64,000 nt of DNA from Eoetvoesia sp035555955 (GTDB lineage: Bacteria; Pseudomonadota; Gammaproteobacteria; Burkholderiales; Burkholderiaceae_B), in NCBI RefSeq assembly GCF_035555955.1, contig NZ_DATMGA010000009.1:1-64000 (forward strand). The letters run 5' to 3'. Position numbers and translations under genes: made by a program. The notes under the pieces are model-generated. The model searched no databases. It was not told the DNA's origin and saw nothing but the letters and a program-made list of their open reading frames with translations. Shown here one piece after another: positions 43,197 to 51,488 of this stretch (position 1 is the first letter of the stretch; each line of letters opens with the position of its first letter).

Positions 43197-44520
43197 GGCG
43201 CCGCTCCGATCCGGACTGTGATGGCACACTTGAGTCCAGCCTGGCCTGCCAATATGGGTGGAACAGGCTGGGAAGTTCGTGGCGCCCGTCTTGCCGGGGA
43301 TCGGGCCTTGCGAAAAAAGTGGCCGCCGCGCTGTGCGTGACAACGGTAAGCCCCTGCGGCCCGGGATGCTGCAGCCTGACGGCAAACCGCAGCGCCTCGC
43401 CCCGGCTGCCATCGGCGCCAACGTCGATGTAGTCGGCAAGCCCGCGCCCAGGCCAACTTGGGCGGCCGGCAACCGCCCTGGAGTTGGCCAGAGGGTTGGC
43501 GTCGCCGAACACAATGTCCCATTGCGTTGCCTGCTGAACCCAGCGCCAGAAATCCTGGGCCGAAAAGTCCTCGGGTGGATCATCGACATGCGGCACGCCG
43601 GCCGAAGCCTGCCGGTCGGGCGGGATCCAGCCCCACCCCATGGGATATTCGCGGTAGTAGCAGCCTATCCATTTATTGGATCGCAAGGCATGGAAGGACT
43701 GGGTATCCAGCGACTGCCAGCGGCCCGAGGCGTCGAGCTCGGTTGCGCCGCGCCGGCGCAATTCGTGGCGCAGCCAGGGGCAGCGCGCCTGCACCACCCA
43801 TGGATTGCTTGCCGTGTGGTTGCGCGGCCCCAGGAATTTGTACATATTCGCGGCCTCGACGATGAAAGGCCGCAGTATTTGCCGCGCCCCGTACCGCCGA
43901 ACGTAGCCCTCCCAGTTGTCGTCGCTGATGGAGAGGTCGAAATTCGAGGATTCGGGATAGTGCTGTCCCAGGACGGCCCGGGCAGCCGCCAGCCTTGCCT
44001 GCGGCACACTGGCGACGATTTCGTCCTGGACGGCAGCCAGTACATCGTGCACGGTGCGGTCGTGCGCCGCATAGGCGCCGGCCAGGCTGCCGTGGATGGC
44101 CGCAAGGTTTTCCATGCCGGAGGCCGAGCTGGCCGCCAGATAGGCCGCGCCATGGTCGGCGCCGAACAGCATGGCAATGAGATATGCGGGGGGATTGCCC
44201 GTGCCAAGTTGACGAGCCTCGGTACCGCCAAGACTGGCCCACGACCCCAGGGTGACCAGATGCGCCATGGCCACCTGATGCCCAACCTGGGCACGATTGA
44301 TGTAGGACAGCATGTTCAGGGCTCGGGCCTGAACCAGAGCCGCGCTGTATGCGGCCGCATCCAGGCCGTGCAGTTGCCTGGCCTTGGCGGCCACAACCTG
44401 CCCAACGGCAAAATAGCGCAGCAAGGCCACAGCCGCCACGCCTGCAAGCAACATGCCCAGCACCAGGGCCTGGCCCTGCTGCCTGCGGCAAGCCTGGCGC
44501 CTGCGCGCGGCGGATTTCAT
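43189..44520 (-). CDS. TadG-like pseudopilin / Flp-associated protein
   Basis: A 443-residue exported protein. Its N-terminus MKSAARRRQACRRQQGQALV ends in a hydrophobic helix (LGMLLAGVAAVALLRYFAVG) in the position typical of TadG-like minor pilins: RQQGQALV resembles the Flp/TadG cleavage region. The large C-terminal part is rich in aromatic residues (MYKFLG, WGWIPPDRQ, WDIVFGD) and lacks a von Willebrand factor domain, which canonical TadG carries. It is translationally coupled to the pilin-like gene upstream (four-base overlap). No function is assignable to the ectodomain. Confidence 0.78.
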   Translation of the reverse strand: MKSAARRRQACRRQQGQALVLGMLLAGVAAVALLRYFAVGQVVAAKARQLHGLDAAAYSAALVQARALNMLSYINRAQVGHQVAMAHLVTLGSWASLGGTEARQLGTGNPPAYLIAMLFGADHGAAYLAASSASGMENLAAIHGSLAGAYAAHDRTVHDVLAAVQDEIVASVPQARLAAARAVLGQHYPESSNFDLSISDDNWEGYVRRYGARQILRPFIVEAANMYKFLGPRNHTASNPWVVQARCPWLRHELRRRGATELDASGRWQSLDTQSFHALRSNKWIGCYYREYPMGWGWIPPDRQASAGVPHVDDPPEDFSAQDFWRWVQQATQWDIVFGDANPLANSRAVAGRPSWPGRGLADYIDVGADGSRGEALRFAVRLQHPGPQGLTVVTHSAAATFFARPDPRQDGRHELPSLFHPYWQARLDSSVPSQSGSERRHE

Positions 44521-44795
44521 TGCCCCGCCCCCGCATTGCCGGTAAAGGATTTAAGGCTTTTGGCCGCGGTCTGCGCCGCCGCAGATTCGGCGGCCGACTG
44601 CGCCATGCGCGACTGCTCGGAGCCGTCTTCGCCGGCAAGTTCCTTGGCCATGGCAGCGGTTTGCGAACGCACCACCTGGCCAAAGGTTTGGTAGACGGCA
44701 ATGGCCGCCACCGCCACCAGGGCCACGATGATGATGTATTCGGTCATGCCCTGACCCCGCTGTCTTGGGTAAGCTTTGCGCACCGCCGCCTCCAT
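44517..44795 (-). CDS. Flp-type pilin-like protein
   Basis: A 92-residue prepilin. After a short basic leader (MEAAVRKAYPRQRG) the sequence QGMTEYIIIVALVAVAAIAV gives the Flp consensus of Gly at -1 and Glu-Tyr at +5/+6, followed by the polymerisation helix. The mature protein would have about 78 residues, somewhat longer than classical Flp pilins (50-60), with an Ala/Ser-rich hydrophilic C-terminus. It is the first gene of the pilus operon and probably the major fibre subunit, as no other Flp gene is present here. Confidence 0.82.
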   Translation of the reverse strand: MEAAVRKAYPRQRGQGMTEYIIIVALVAVAAIAVYQTFGQVVRSQTAAMAKELAGEDGSEQSRMAQSAAESAAAQTAAKSLKSFTGNAGAGQ

Positions 44796-44890
44796 GATTC
44801 CACGCTACGAGGCTTGCAGTTTGGCCCACCGCTGCCAGGACCACAATTCGCAAATACCGAGATGGGCGAATTTGCGCTGGGAGTCTATGC

Positions 44891-44923
44891 TTTTTTGCCT
44901 TGGGGCGGCCCCAAGGCAAAAAA
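44891..44923. repeat. 15-bp perfect palindrome (GCCTTGGGG/CCCCAAGGC) flanked by T/A runs
   Basis: TTTTTTGCCTTGGGG (44891-44905) and CCCCAAGGCAAAAAA (44909-44923) are perfect inverted copies around CGG. It has a T/A run on each side, so it could terminate transcription in both directions, and it shares the TTTTGCCTTGGGGCGGCCC core with the tandem repeats at 51489-51652. Confidence 0.65.
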
Positions 44924-44960
44924 AACCTCCGGCATGAACTAGGCTAGTTCATGCCGGAGG
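44918..44960 (-). terminator. Intrinsic terminator of the entericidin-like gene
   Basis: CCTCCGGCATGAACTAG (44926-44942) pairs perfectly over 17 bp with CTAGTTCATGCCGGAGG (44944-44960). On the minus strand it is followed by eight T residues. It lies 42 bases after the stop of the entericidin-like gene and is one of the strongest terminators in the window. Confidence 0.9.
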
Positions 44961-45002
44961 TTTCCGGGTACTACTGTATGGATTGCGGCAATGCCGCAAC
45001 CA

Positions 45003-45134
45003 TTACTTGGTCGATTTGGTAATGGCGTGGCCGGCGTTGGAAATGTCTTCGCCTGCGCCGGCAACGGTGTTGGAGCAGCCAGCCAGGGCCACGCAGCCCA
45101 CAACCGCCAACAGCATCAAGATCTTCAGTCGCAT
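45003..45134 (-). CDS. Entericidin-like small lipoprotein
   Basis: A 43-residue lipoprotein too short for ordinary gene calling. It starts MRLKILMLLAVVG and has a lipobox LAGC with the lipidated Cys at residue 20, followed by the short mature peptide SNTVAGAGEDISNAGHAITK. That is the EcnA/EcnB entericidin pattern: small, cell-envelope lipoproteins first described as an antidote/toxin pair in enterobacteria. GGGGAG stands shortly before the ATG, and a strong intrinsic terminator follows. Only one such gene is present, so no pairing can be claimed. Confidence 0.85.
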   Translation of the reverse strand: MRLKILMLLAVVGCVALAGCSNTVAGAGEDISNAGHAITKSTK

Positions 45135-45284
45135 AAAACTCCCCTTATAGTCAGTTGGAGATTGGATTTAACAACAAAAACCTGTGTTTCGCCACTGCCT
45201 CGGCGGCCTTCTTGCGAAGGCATATTCGCAAGGTTCGCCTGCAATCCATATTGATTTTACCGGCGGCGCGCCGCGTGGCGTTGC

Positions 45285-45821
45285 CTACTTGGCGGCCTTG
45301 GCGTAGCGCTCGGCGCTGGCCACGATTTCCTTCCGGGCGGCGTCGGGGCCTTCCCAGCCCTTTACCTTGACCCACTTGCCTTTTTCCAGCTCTTTGTAGT
45401 GCTCGAAAAAGTGCTGGATGCGTGCCAGTTCTTCGGCCGGAACGTCCTCGGGCTTCTGGATGTGGCGGTACGGGGGGTACAGCTTTTCGACCGGCACGGC
45501 CAGCAGCTTCGCGTCGCCGCCGGCTTCGTCGTCCATCTGCAGCACGCCGATGGCGCGGCAGCGGATCACCACGCCCACCTGCACCGGCAGCGGCGCCAGC
45601 ACCAGCACGTCGACGGGGTCGCCGTCGTCGGAAATGGTTTGCGGAATATAGCCGTAGTTGGCCGGGTAATGCATGGCGGTCAGCATGAAGCGGTCCACGA
45701 AAACCGCGCCCGATTCTTTATCCACTTCGTACTTTACGGGGTCGGAATTCATGGGGATTTCAATGACCACGTTGAATTCATCGGGCAGTTTCTTGCCGGC
45801 GGGCACTCGGTCTAAGCTCAT
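45285..45821 (-). CDS. ppa: Inorganic pyrophosphatase
   Basis: Cytoplasmic family I Mg2+-dependent pyrophosphatase, hydrolysing PPi to two phosphates and pulling biosynthetic reactions forward. The 178-residue protein carries the signature DDGDPVDVL (metal-binding Asp residues), YEVDKESGAVFVDR near the start and KGWEGPDAARKEI at the C-terminal end, all typical. It lies 35 bases downstream of hemY and could be read from the haem operon, though this gene is usually independently expressed. Confidence 0.97.
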   Translation of the reverse strand: MSLDRVPAGKKLPDEFNVVIEIPMNSDPVKYEVDKESGAVFVDRFMLTAMHYPANYGYIPQTISDDGDPVDVLVLAPLPVQVGVVIRCRAIGVLQMDDEAGGDAKLLAVPVEKLYPPYRHIQKPEDVPAEELARIQHFFEHYKELEKGKWVKVKGWEGPDAARKEIVASAERYAKAAK

Positions 45822-45856
45822 TATGTCAACCTTGAGGAAAGTTAGTGAATATGTAT

Positions 45857-47365
45857 TCAGTTCCGGCCATGGCCGCCACGGGGGGTGTCGGAGGTTTGCG
45901 ATAAGTCGACCCCCGGGATCGGCGCGCTGTCGAAGTATTCGTCCAGGTCGGCATCACCGGCCATCGAGGCCGGCGTGGCGTCGTCCTTGGGCGCTTCGGC
46001 GGGCAAAGGCCGGGAAAGGTCGGCATCGGCGCCGAGATAATCGGCTGCGCTGGCGGCAATGGGCGAAGCCGGCGAAACACCGATGGGCTCGGCCTCGGGC
46101 ATGGCGTCGACGTCGATAAGCGTAGGGTCGCCGCGTGTATCGGCGGCGGGCAGCACCGTGCTTGCGGGCAGCACCGGCAACACGCCCGCCACACTGGCCC
46201 CCAGCCGCCAATGCTTCATAGCGTCGTTGCTGCGGCCCAGCCTGTCGTACAGATTGCCCAGCAAAGCATGGATGCGCACGTCGCTGCGGATTTTCATGCT
46301 GCGCAGCAGATAGCGCTCGCCCAGCCCCCACAACTGCCCGGTGAGGCACAAATTGCCCAGGGCGGCCAGCAGAGCGGAATCGTTCGGATGCGATTTGAGC
46401 CAGGTTTCGGCCTTGTTCAGGCGCCTAGCCACCTGCTCGGGCGGGCATTGCGAATACGCATTGAGCAGCCGGGTATCCAGCCGCACGTTCAGGGCGGCCT
46501 CGAGAATGCGCCCGGCCTCTTCATGCTGGCCGGCTTCGTCGTGCAATGCGGCCGCTGCCAGCGCGATGTCGGGCAAGGCTTTTTCGTCGGCGCGCAAATC
46601 GCCCCAAATGCCTTTGAAGCCATCCAGGCCCGCAGTCCGTATGCGCGCCGCGGTGGAAACCTCGATGAGCTGTACGGCCTCGGATTTGTCGATGGCGCCC
46701 CGGCGCTGCAAGAACCGGGTCAGCTCGTACACATGACCGTAATCGTGCAACTGGCGATAGGCGCGCAGCAGCAGGCGGGTGGCGTTAAGATGCCGCGAAC
46801 TGGCGTTATGCAGAGGCTGCAAAAGCTCCAGCGCCTCTTGCGGGCGGTTCTGGTCGAGGTACATTTCGGCCGCGGCGGTGGCGGCGGCCTCTTTGAGGCG
46901 CGGCTCGTTCCCGGCGGTCTCGCGCGCGACTTCCAGGGCCTCGTCGCGGCGGGCGAACTCACCCAGATGATGGGCCGCCCTGGCCTTGGCCAACCCGGCA
47001 AGCACCTTGGTGCTGGGCGTGCGGGTTCTGTCGAGCAATTTGGCCAGTTCCTGCTCGGCCTGCGGATAGCGGCCTTCCAGCACGTTGATCCAGCCGTTTT
47101 CAAGCAGTTCGTGATCGCGTTTTTTGGCGCGCAGGCCGCGCCACGAGCGGAAGCGCTCGGGCCCCGACGTTACCCAGGCGATGACGCGCAGCACCACGTA
47201 CAGCACGATGAAGGCGGCCAGCACCAGCAACACGGCCAGCGCCAGGGAAAGCTCGATGCGCCAGGGCTGAGCGATGATGAGCACGTTGCCGCCGTGTTCG
47301 CGCAGCACCACGCCCAGGGCAACCGCCACGATCAATACCAGCAGAGTCCAGAACCATGTCCTCAT
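45857..47365 (-). CDS. hemY: HemY-type inner-membrane TPR protein
   Basis: A 502-residue membrane protein with two N-terminal helices (FWTLLVLIVAVALGVVL and LSLALAVLLVLAAFIVLY), the HemY_N domain, and a cytoplasmic or periplasmic TPR region (repeats such as AEQELAKLLDRT and ALEVARETAGN). It is named for its place in proteobacterial hem operons, with a proposed role in late haem synthesis; it is unrelated to the protoporphyrinogen oxidase also called HemY. The C-terminal 100 residues are Ala/Pro/Asp-rich. It begins three bases after hemX. Confidence 0.92.
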   Translation of the reverse strand: MRTWFWTLLVLIVAVALGVVLREHGGNVLIIAQPWRIELSLALAVLLVLAAFIVLYVVLRVIAWVTSGPERFRSWRGLRAKKRDHELLENGWINVLEGRYPQAEQELAKLLDRTRTPSTKVLAGLAKARAAHHLGEFARRDEALEVARETAGNEPRLKEAAATAAAEMYLDQNRPQEALELLQPLHNASSRHLNATRLLLRAYRQLHDYGHVYELTRFLQRRGAIDKSEAVQLIEVSTAARIRTAGLDGFKGIWGDLRADEKALPDIALAAAALHDEAGQHEEAGRILEAALNVRLDTRLLNAYSQCPPEQVARRLNKAETWLKSHPNDSALLAALGNLCLTGQLWGLGERYLLRSMKIRSDVRIHALLGNLYDRLGRSNDAMKHWRLGASVAGVLPVLPASTVLPAADTRGDPTLIDVDAMPEAEPIGVSPASPIAASAADYLGADADLSRPLPAEAPKDDATPASMAGDADLDEYFDSAPIPGVDLSQTSDTPRGGHGRN

Positions 47366-47368
47366 TGT

Positions 47369-48706
47369 TTATTCCTGTGGCTGGGCAGACTGGACGGACG
47401 GAGCGGGGGCGGCTTCCGGCCCGGCGGCGGGAGCCGCGCCATCAGGGCCGGCCGGGTTTTGGCCGGCGGCGCCCTGGCCGGGCTGGTCTTCGAGCTGATC
47501 GACCGAAGACGGGCTATCGGCCTGTTCGCCGGCCGTGGCATTGGCCGCGCGCAAGGCGTCCAAAGCCTGCATGCTGTTGCTGACCGTCGGCAATTTGACG
47601 GCGATATCGGTATCGGCCAACTGGTCGGCCAGTTTCTGGGCGCGCCGGGTATCGGCGGCGGTCGTATCGTAGTGTGTCTTGAGGGCCTGAACCAGCACGC
47701 TGGTTTCCGACTTCCACACGGCGGGCTGATGCATCATGAGCGCAAGTTGGGCGGTCATGACGCGCAAGCGCAGGTTTTCACGCAGCTGGCCGGCCTGATC
47801 CGGCGACATCAGCAAGGCGGAGGAATTCTCGACGCGCCGAACGCTGATCAGGCCGCCAAGATCCTGGCGCACCATGACCCAGGCTTCGTCCGCCCATTGC
47901 CCGACCCGATGCAGGCCTTTGCTCCACCAGGAAGCATTGGGGTCGATCGGCGCGCGGGCCGCTGATTCTTGCCTGGCAAGCGCCGCATCGCGCTCGGTCG
48001 TGTCGACCTTGGGCGCCGCATCGTCGGGAACGAGCAGCGGCGCGCTGCCGATGAGCGAACCGAGTTCCTCGAGCCGCGAGGACATCTGCGCGACGTCGAT
48101 GGTGGAAACCGCGCGCAGGCGATCGAGGTCGCCATTGATGGATTGCTGCAAGCCGGCCAGGCTGGGCCGGCTTGCCCGCGCCAGCTGCGCCTGCGCGGTT
48201 TCGAGCGCAATGATGGCGTTGCCCACGTTGCCGCCGAGTATGAGCTGCTGGTGCGCAACCTGCACCAGGTGGTCGACGTCGTTGATGAGCAGCAGGTCGG
48301 AGCCCTTGTCGGTAAGCAGCTGGAAAGCCTGGTCGAGACTGGCGACCTGGTCGCGGGAGTCGTTCAGGGCGACCTGCAGGGCATTGATATGGGCGCCCTG
48401 CTCTTGCGCCAGCGACAAGGCCTGCTGGGCCTGGCTGGCCGCCTGCCGAGCCGCCGCCGAACTGCTTTGCACTTGCTCGAGCATGGCCGCCTGGGACTGG
48501 TGGAACATTTTATGCTGGTACCAAAGCCCCGCCGCAAGCGCGACGGCAATGAGCAGGACCACCACGAACGCAATGCCCAGGGCGGAACGGCGTTTGGCGC
48601 GTGCCGCCGCCGGCGGGGATGCGGGTTTGGCCGAATTGGCGGTTGGCCTGGATGTTGTTGCGGCCGCGCTGTCGGCCGACTGGATCTCGGTTTTAGGTTC
48701 AGTCAT
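47369..48706 (-). CDS. hemX: HemX-type membrane protein
   Basis: A 445-residue membrane protein: a 50-residue low-complexity cytoplasmic N-terminus, one helix (ALGIAFVVVLLIAVALAAGLW), a coiled-coil (about residues 78-125) and a C-terminal domain of the HemX family (once annotated as uroporphyrinogen-III methyltransferase, but it lacks a methyltransferase fold). The last 50 residues are again Ala/Pro/Gln-rich. It sits between hemD and hemY and probably organises or regulates the pathway at the membrane. Confidence 0.92.
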   Translation of the reverse strand: MTEPKTEIQSADSAAATTSRPTANSAKPASPPAAARAKRRSALGIAFVVVLLIAVALAAGLWYQHKMFHQSQAAMLEQVQSSSAAARQAASQAQQALSLAQEQGAHINALQVALNDSRDQVASLDQAFQLLTDKGSDLLLINDVDHLVQVAHQQLILGGNVGNAIIALETAQAQLARASRPSLAGLQQSINGDLDRLRAVSTIDVAQMSSRLEELGSLIGSAPLLVPDDAAPKVDTTERDAALARQESAARAPIDPNASWWSKGLHRVGQWADEAWVMVRQDLGGLISVRRVENSSALLMSPDQAGQLRENLRLRVMTAQLALMMHQPAVWKSETSVLVQALKTHYDTTAADTRRAQKLADQLADTDIAVKLPTVSNSMQALDALRAANATAGEQADSPSSVDQLEDQPGQGAAGQNPAGPDGAAPAAGPEAAPAPSVQSAQPQE

Positions 48707-48733
48707 GACGAGATTGTAATCCTTGACGCTGGC

Positions 48734-49546
48734 TTATAGGAAAGCAAGTGATACGACGGTCTGAAAAATAGTTTTATCCGCCGGTGGACATATTTTTACC
48801 ATTGGTGCCGGATTTTTGCCCGGCACCGTACGAAGCAAAGCCTGCAAATGCCGTGCTATGCGTTCGTGGATCACGACGAAACGCGCGTCGCGCCAAAACG
48901 CCTGCAGTCCCGGCGCCAGCAGGTTCCGGTGAAATGCATCGACGCCTTCCGAACTGGTGAACAGGCCGACCACGACGCGGCCCGGCGCCAGGCCGGCGGC
49001 CAGGGCCCCGCGCTGGCCGTCCGTCCATTCGCATGGGCGGCGCCGGTACACAGCGTAACGATGCACCCGCGCTCCGGCAGCCTCGAGGCGCTCGCCCAGC
49101 CATTCCCGCCCGCTTTCTCCGCGTACGATGGCCACGCGCTTGAACGTGCCGATGCCTGGCTCCAACAGCCGCCATAGCGCCTCGGAATCCTGCGGCGTAT
49201 CGGCTTGCGGGTGCACGATGCACTCGGAGGGGATGAAGTCCGACTCGCGCAAAGGCCTGGCGCTGGCTTCGCCCACCGCAGCGGCAATGGTGGAAGCCGG
49301 CCACTCGGCGCAGCCCTGCTCGGCAAGCTGATCGAGATAAAAAAAAGCCGCATTGGCGCTGACGAACACGATAAGGTCGTAATGCCCCGGCAACGGAAAC
49401 CGCGACGCATCGACAGGCAATGGGCTGACGGCCAGGGCCGGCAGTTCCAGCGCCTCGAGTCCAGCTTCCCGCAAACAGGCCGCCAGGACCTGATTGCGGC
49501 CTTGCGGCCGTGTCAGTACGACCAGGGGAGCGGCGGGCCCAGGCAC
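48734..49546 (-). CDS. hemD: Uroporphyrinogen-III synthase
   Basis: Closes and inverts ring D of hydroxymethylbilane to give uroporphyrinogen III. The 270-residue enzyme shows the two-domain fold of HemD: VVLTRPQGRNQVLAACLREA at the start, VFVSANAAFF, VGEASARPL, and VVGLFTSSEGVDAF. The start is the GTG at 49546, six bases after AAGG; the reading frame stays open far upstream but only across hemC. It follows hemC by eight bases. Sequence divergence is high in this family, so the call rests on context and motifs. Confidence 0.9.
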   Translation of the reverse strand: MPGPAAPLVVLTRPQGRNQVLAACLREAGLEALELPALAVSPLPVDASRFPLPGHYDLIVFVSANAAFFYLDQLAEQGCAEWPASTIAAAVGEASARPLRESDFIPSECIVHPQADTPQDSEALWRLLEPGIGTFKRVAIVRGESGREWLGERLEAAGARVHRYAVYRRRPCEWTDGQRGALAAGLAPGRVVVGLFTSSEGVDAFHRNLLAPGLQAFWRDARFVVIHERIARHLQALLRTVPGKNPAPMVKICPPADKTIFQTVVSLAFL

Positions 49547-49554
49547 CTGCCGCC

Positions 49555-50505
49555 TTACGCCGCAGACGGGCCGGCCGCGCCGAGCTTGGCCAGGATGGCG
49601 CGGGCCCCCTTGCCCAGGAGTTCTTCGGCTACGCTTTCGCCCAGTTGTTCTGCCGATCCGGCCGGGCCGCTGGCCTGGGCGCGAATGATGCGGGAACCGT
49701 CGGGCTCGGCCACCAGGGCCTGCAAGAACAGCCCGGCCCCCTGCATTTGCGCATAGGCGGCCAGGGGGACCTGGCACGAGCCGCCCAAAACGCGCGACAC
49801 GCTGCGCTCGGCCAGCACGCAAGCCGTGGTGCCGGCGCTGGCCAAAGGCGCAAGCCACGCATGCATGTCGGGGCGGGCAAGCAGGACCTCGATGCCCAGC
49901 GCCCCCTGCCCTGCGGCCGGCAGGCTTTGTTCCACGTCGATGAGCCGCCGGATGCGCGACCCCAGGCCCAGGCGCCGCAAGCCCGCCGCCGCCAGGATAA
50001 TGGCCGAATACTCGTTGCGGTCGAGCTTGGCCAGCCGGGTATCCAGGTTGCCGCGCAACGGCTCCACCCGCAATTGCGGGTACTCGGCGCGAACCTGGGC
50101 TTCGCGCCGCAAACTGGAGGTGCCGACCACCGCGCCCGCCGGAAGCTCGGCCAGCGAGTCGAAATCGTTGGAAACGAAGGCGTCGCGCGGGTCTTCGCGC
50201 TCGAGCACCACGGCCAGGGAAAACGGATCGTGCAGATCGACCGGCACATCCTTGAGCGAGTGAACGGCCAGGTCGGCCCGCCCGTCGAGCAAGGCGTTTT
50301 CGAGTTCCTTGACAAACAGGCCCTTGCCGCCGACCTTGGAAAGGCTGCGGTCGAGTATCTGGTCGCCGCGCGTGGTCATGGTCAGCAGGCTGACCTGGCA
50401 TTGCGGATACAGCGCGGCAAGCCGGTCGCGCACATGCTCGGCCTGCCACAGGGCAAGCCGGCTGGCCCGCGTGGCGATGACGAGTTTGTCGGGCGTGCTG
50501 GGCAT
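49555..50505 (-). CDS. hemC: Porphobilinogen deaminase (hydroxymethylbilane synthase)
   Basis: Polymerises four porphobilinogens to hydroxymethylbilane. The 316-residue enzyme has the dipyrromethane-cofactor Cys244 in GGSCQVPL, the catalytic Asp86 in HSLKDVP, and the RGNLDTRLAKL block. It starts at 50505, only four bases after the stop codon of a tiny membrane-peptide gene. It is followed closely by hemD, hemX and hemY. Confidence 0.97.
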   Translation of the reverse strand: MPSTPDKLVIATRASRLALWQAEHVRDRLAALYPQCQVSLLTMTTRGDQILDRSLSKVGGKGLFVKELENALLDGRADLAVHSLKDVPVDLHDPFSLAVVLEREDPRDAFVSNDFDSLAELPAGAVVGTSSLRREAQVRAEYPQLRVEPLRGNLDTRLAKLDRNEYSAIILAAAGLRRLGLGSRIRRLIDVEQSLPAAGQGALGIEVLLARPDMHAWLAPLASAGTTACVLAERSVSRVLGGSCQVPLAAYAQMQGAGLFLQALVAEPDGSRIIRAQASGPAGSAEQLGESVAEELLGKGARAILAKLGAAGPSAA

Positions 50506-50509
50506 GGCG

Positions 50510-50638
50510 CTATCCGATGAACTGATTGACGACTATCGCAGCCACGATGCCCAGAATAGCCAGAATGAGCAGACCTTTAAGCAAAGACATGCTGGAATCT
50601 CCGTGTTTGTCGGGATCGGCGGATTTAAACAGACTCAT
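50510..50638 (-). CDS. Tiny single-span membrane peptide between terC and hemC
   Basis: A 42-residue protein starting MSLFKSADPDKHG and ending in a single membrane helix (SLLKGLLILAILGIVAAIVV). The start at 50638 follows AGGGG; an internal ATG at 50587-50590 with its own GGAG would give only the 26-residue helix, so two products are possible. The gene begins 13 bases before the end of terC and ends four bases before hemC, so it is wedged between both and probably coupled to hemC translation. No family is recognised. Confidence 0.65.
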   Translation of the reverse strand: MSLFKSADPDKHGDSSMSLLKGLLILAILGIVAAIVVNQFIG

Positions 50639-51344
50639 TGATTGCCCCTTTTGCGGCGTTTTTGCGAGCGGCCAGCCATTTTCCCAGTACAACCACCAGA
50701 ATGGCGCCTACGGCCTCGGCCGCCAGTTTAACCAGGGAAGTCACTTCGCCGATTTGATTTGCGACAACCACGTCGGTCACCAGCATGCCGCCGGCGATCC
50801 AGCCCAGCAGCGCCCCGCCGAACGTAACCACCATGGGGAAGCGGTCGATGAGCTTGAGCACCAGAGTGCTGCCCCAGATGATGATGGGAACGCTGAGCAG
50901 CAGGCCGAATATGACATAGCCCAGTTGGTGGTCGGGTATGGTGTTCTGGGCGGCGCCCGCGATGGCGATGACGTTGTCCAGGCTCATGACGAAATCGGCG
51001 ATGAGTATGGTCTTGACCGCCGACCAGACGGAGCTGGCGCTCTTGATGTTGTCGTGATGATCGTCGTCGGGCAGCAGCAGCTTGACGCCTATCCACAGCA
51101 GCAGCAGCGCGCCGGCGATTTTCAGAAACGGAATGTTCAGCAAGGTAAGCGCGAATGCGATGAGCGCCACGCGCAGCACGATGGCGCCGGCCGTGCCCCA
51201 TACGATGCCCTGCATCCGCTGTTTGTGTTCCAGGTTGCGGCACGCCAGGGCGATGACGACGGCGTTGTCGCCCCCCAGCAGGATATCGATCATGATGATC
51301 TGGAAAAGCGCCCCCCAATGGAGGGTTTCTATGAACTCGAGCAT
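50625..51344 (-). CDS. TerC family integral membrane protein (YjbE-like)
   Basis: A 239-residue membrane protein with seven helices. The signature acidic motifs IDILLGGDNAVVIAL and SLDNVIAIAG in opposite halves are conserved in TerC-type metal exporters. Family members move Mn2+ or other divalent ions, or protect against tellurite. GGAG lies five bases before the ATG at 51344, so a 31-residue upstream extension is not used. It leads the series terC, tiny membrane peptide, hemC, hemD, hemX, hemY and is probably co-transcribed with it. A metal link to haem synthesis is only inference. Confidence 0.9.
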   Translation of the reverse strand: MLEFIETLHWGALFQIIMIDILLGGDNAVVIALACRNLEHKQRMQGIVWGTAGAIVLRVALIAFALTLLNIPFLKIAGALLLLWIGVKLLLPDDDHHDNIKSASSVWSAVKTILIADFVMSLDNVIAIAGAAQNTIPDHQLGYVIFGLLLSVPIIIWGSTLVLKLIDRFPMVVTFGGALLGWIAGGMLVTDVVVANQIGEVTSLVKLAAEAVGAILVVVLGKWLAARKNAAKGAINESV

Positions 51345-51488
51345 CCGTGCTCCATATGTATTTTTGCTGTTCGGGAAGGCCGCCGAACCCCGCGTCCGGA
51401 CAACCTGGTTTAGTGTGCGGCTCGATGACGCAGCCACAGTCTATTATATGGGTCGAAAGCCCTCCGGCATGCGAGCGGACAATGCAAA

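Noticed and set aside
46211..47965. 584-codon plus-strand open frame
   Set aside because: Antisense to hemY and hemX; typical high-G/C shadow.
51345..51480. yybP-ykoY manganese riboswitch ahead of the TerC gene
   Set aside because: TerC-type genes often have this riboswitch, but its conserved core sequences are not seen.
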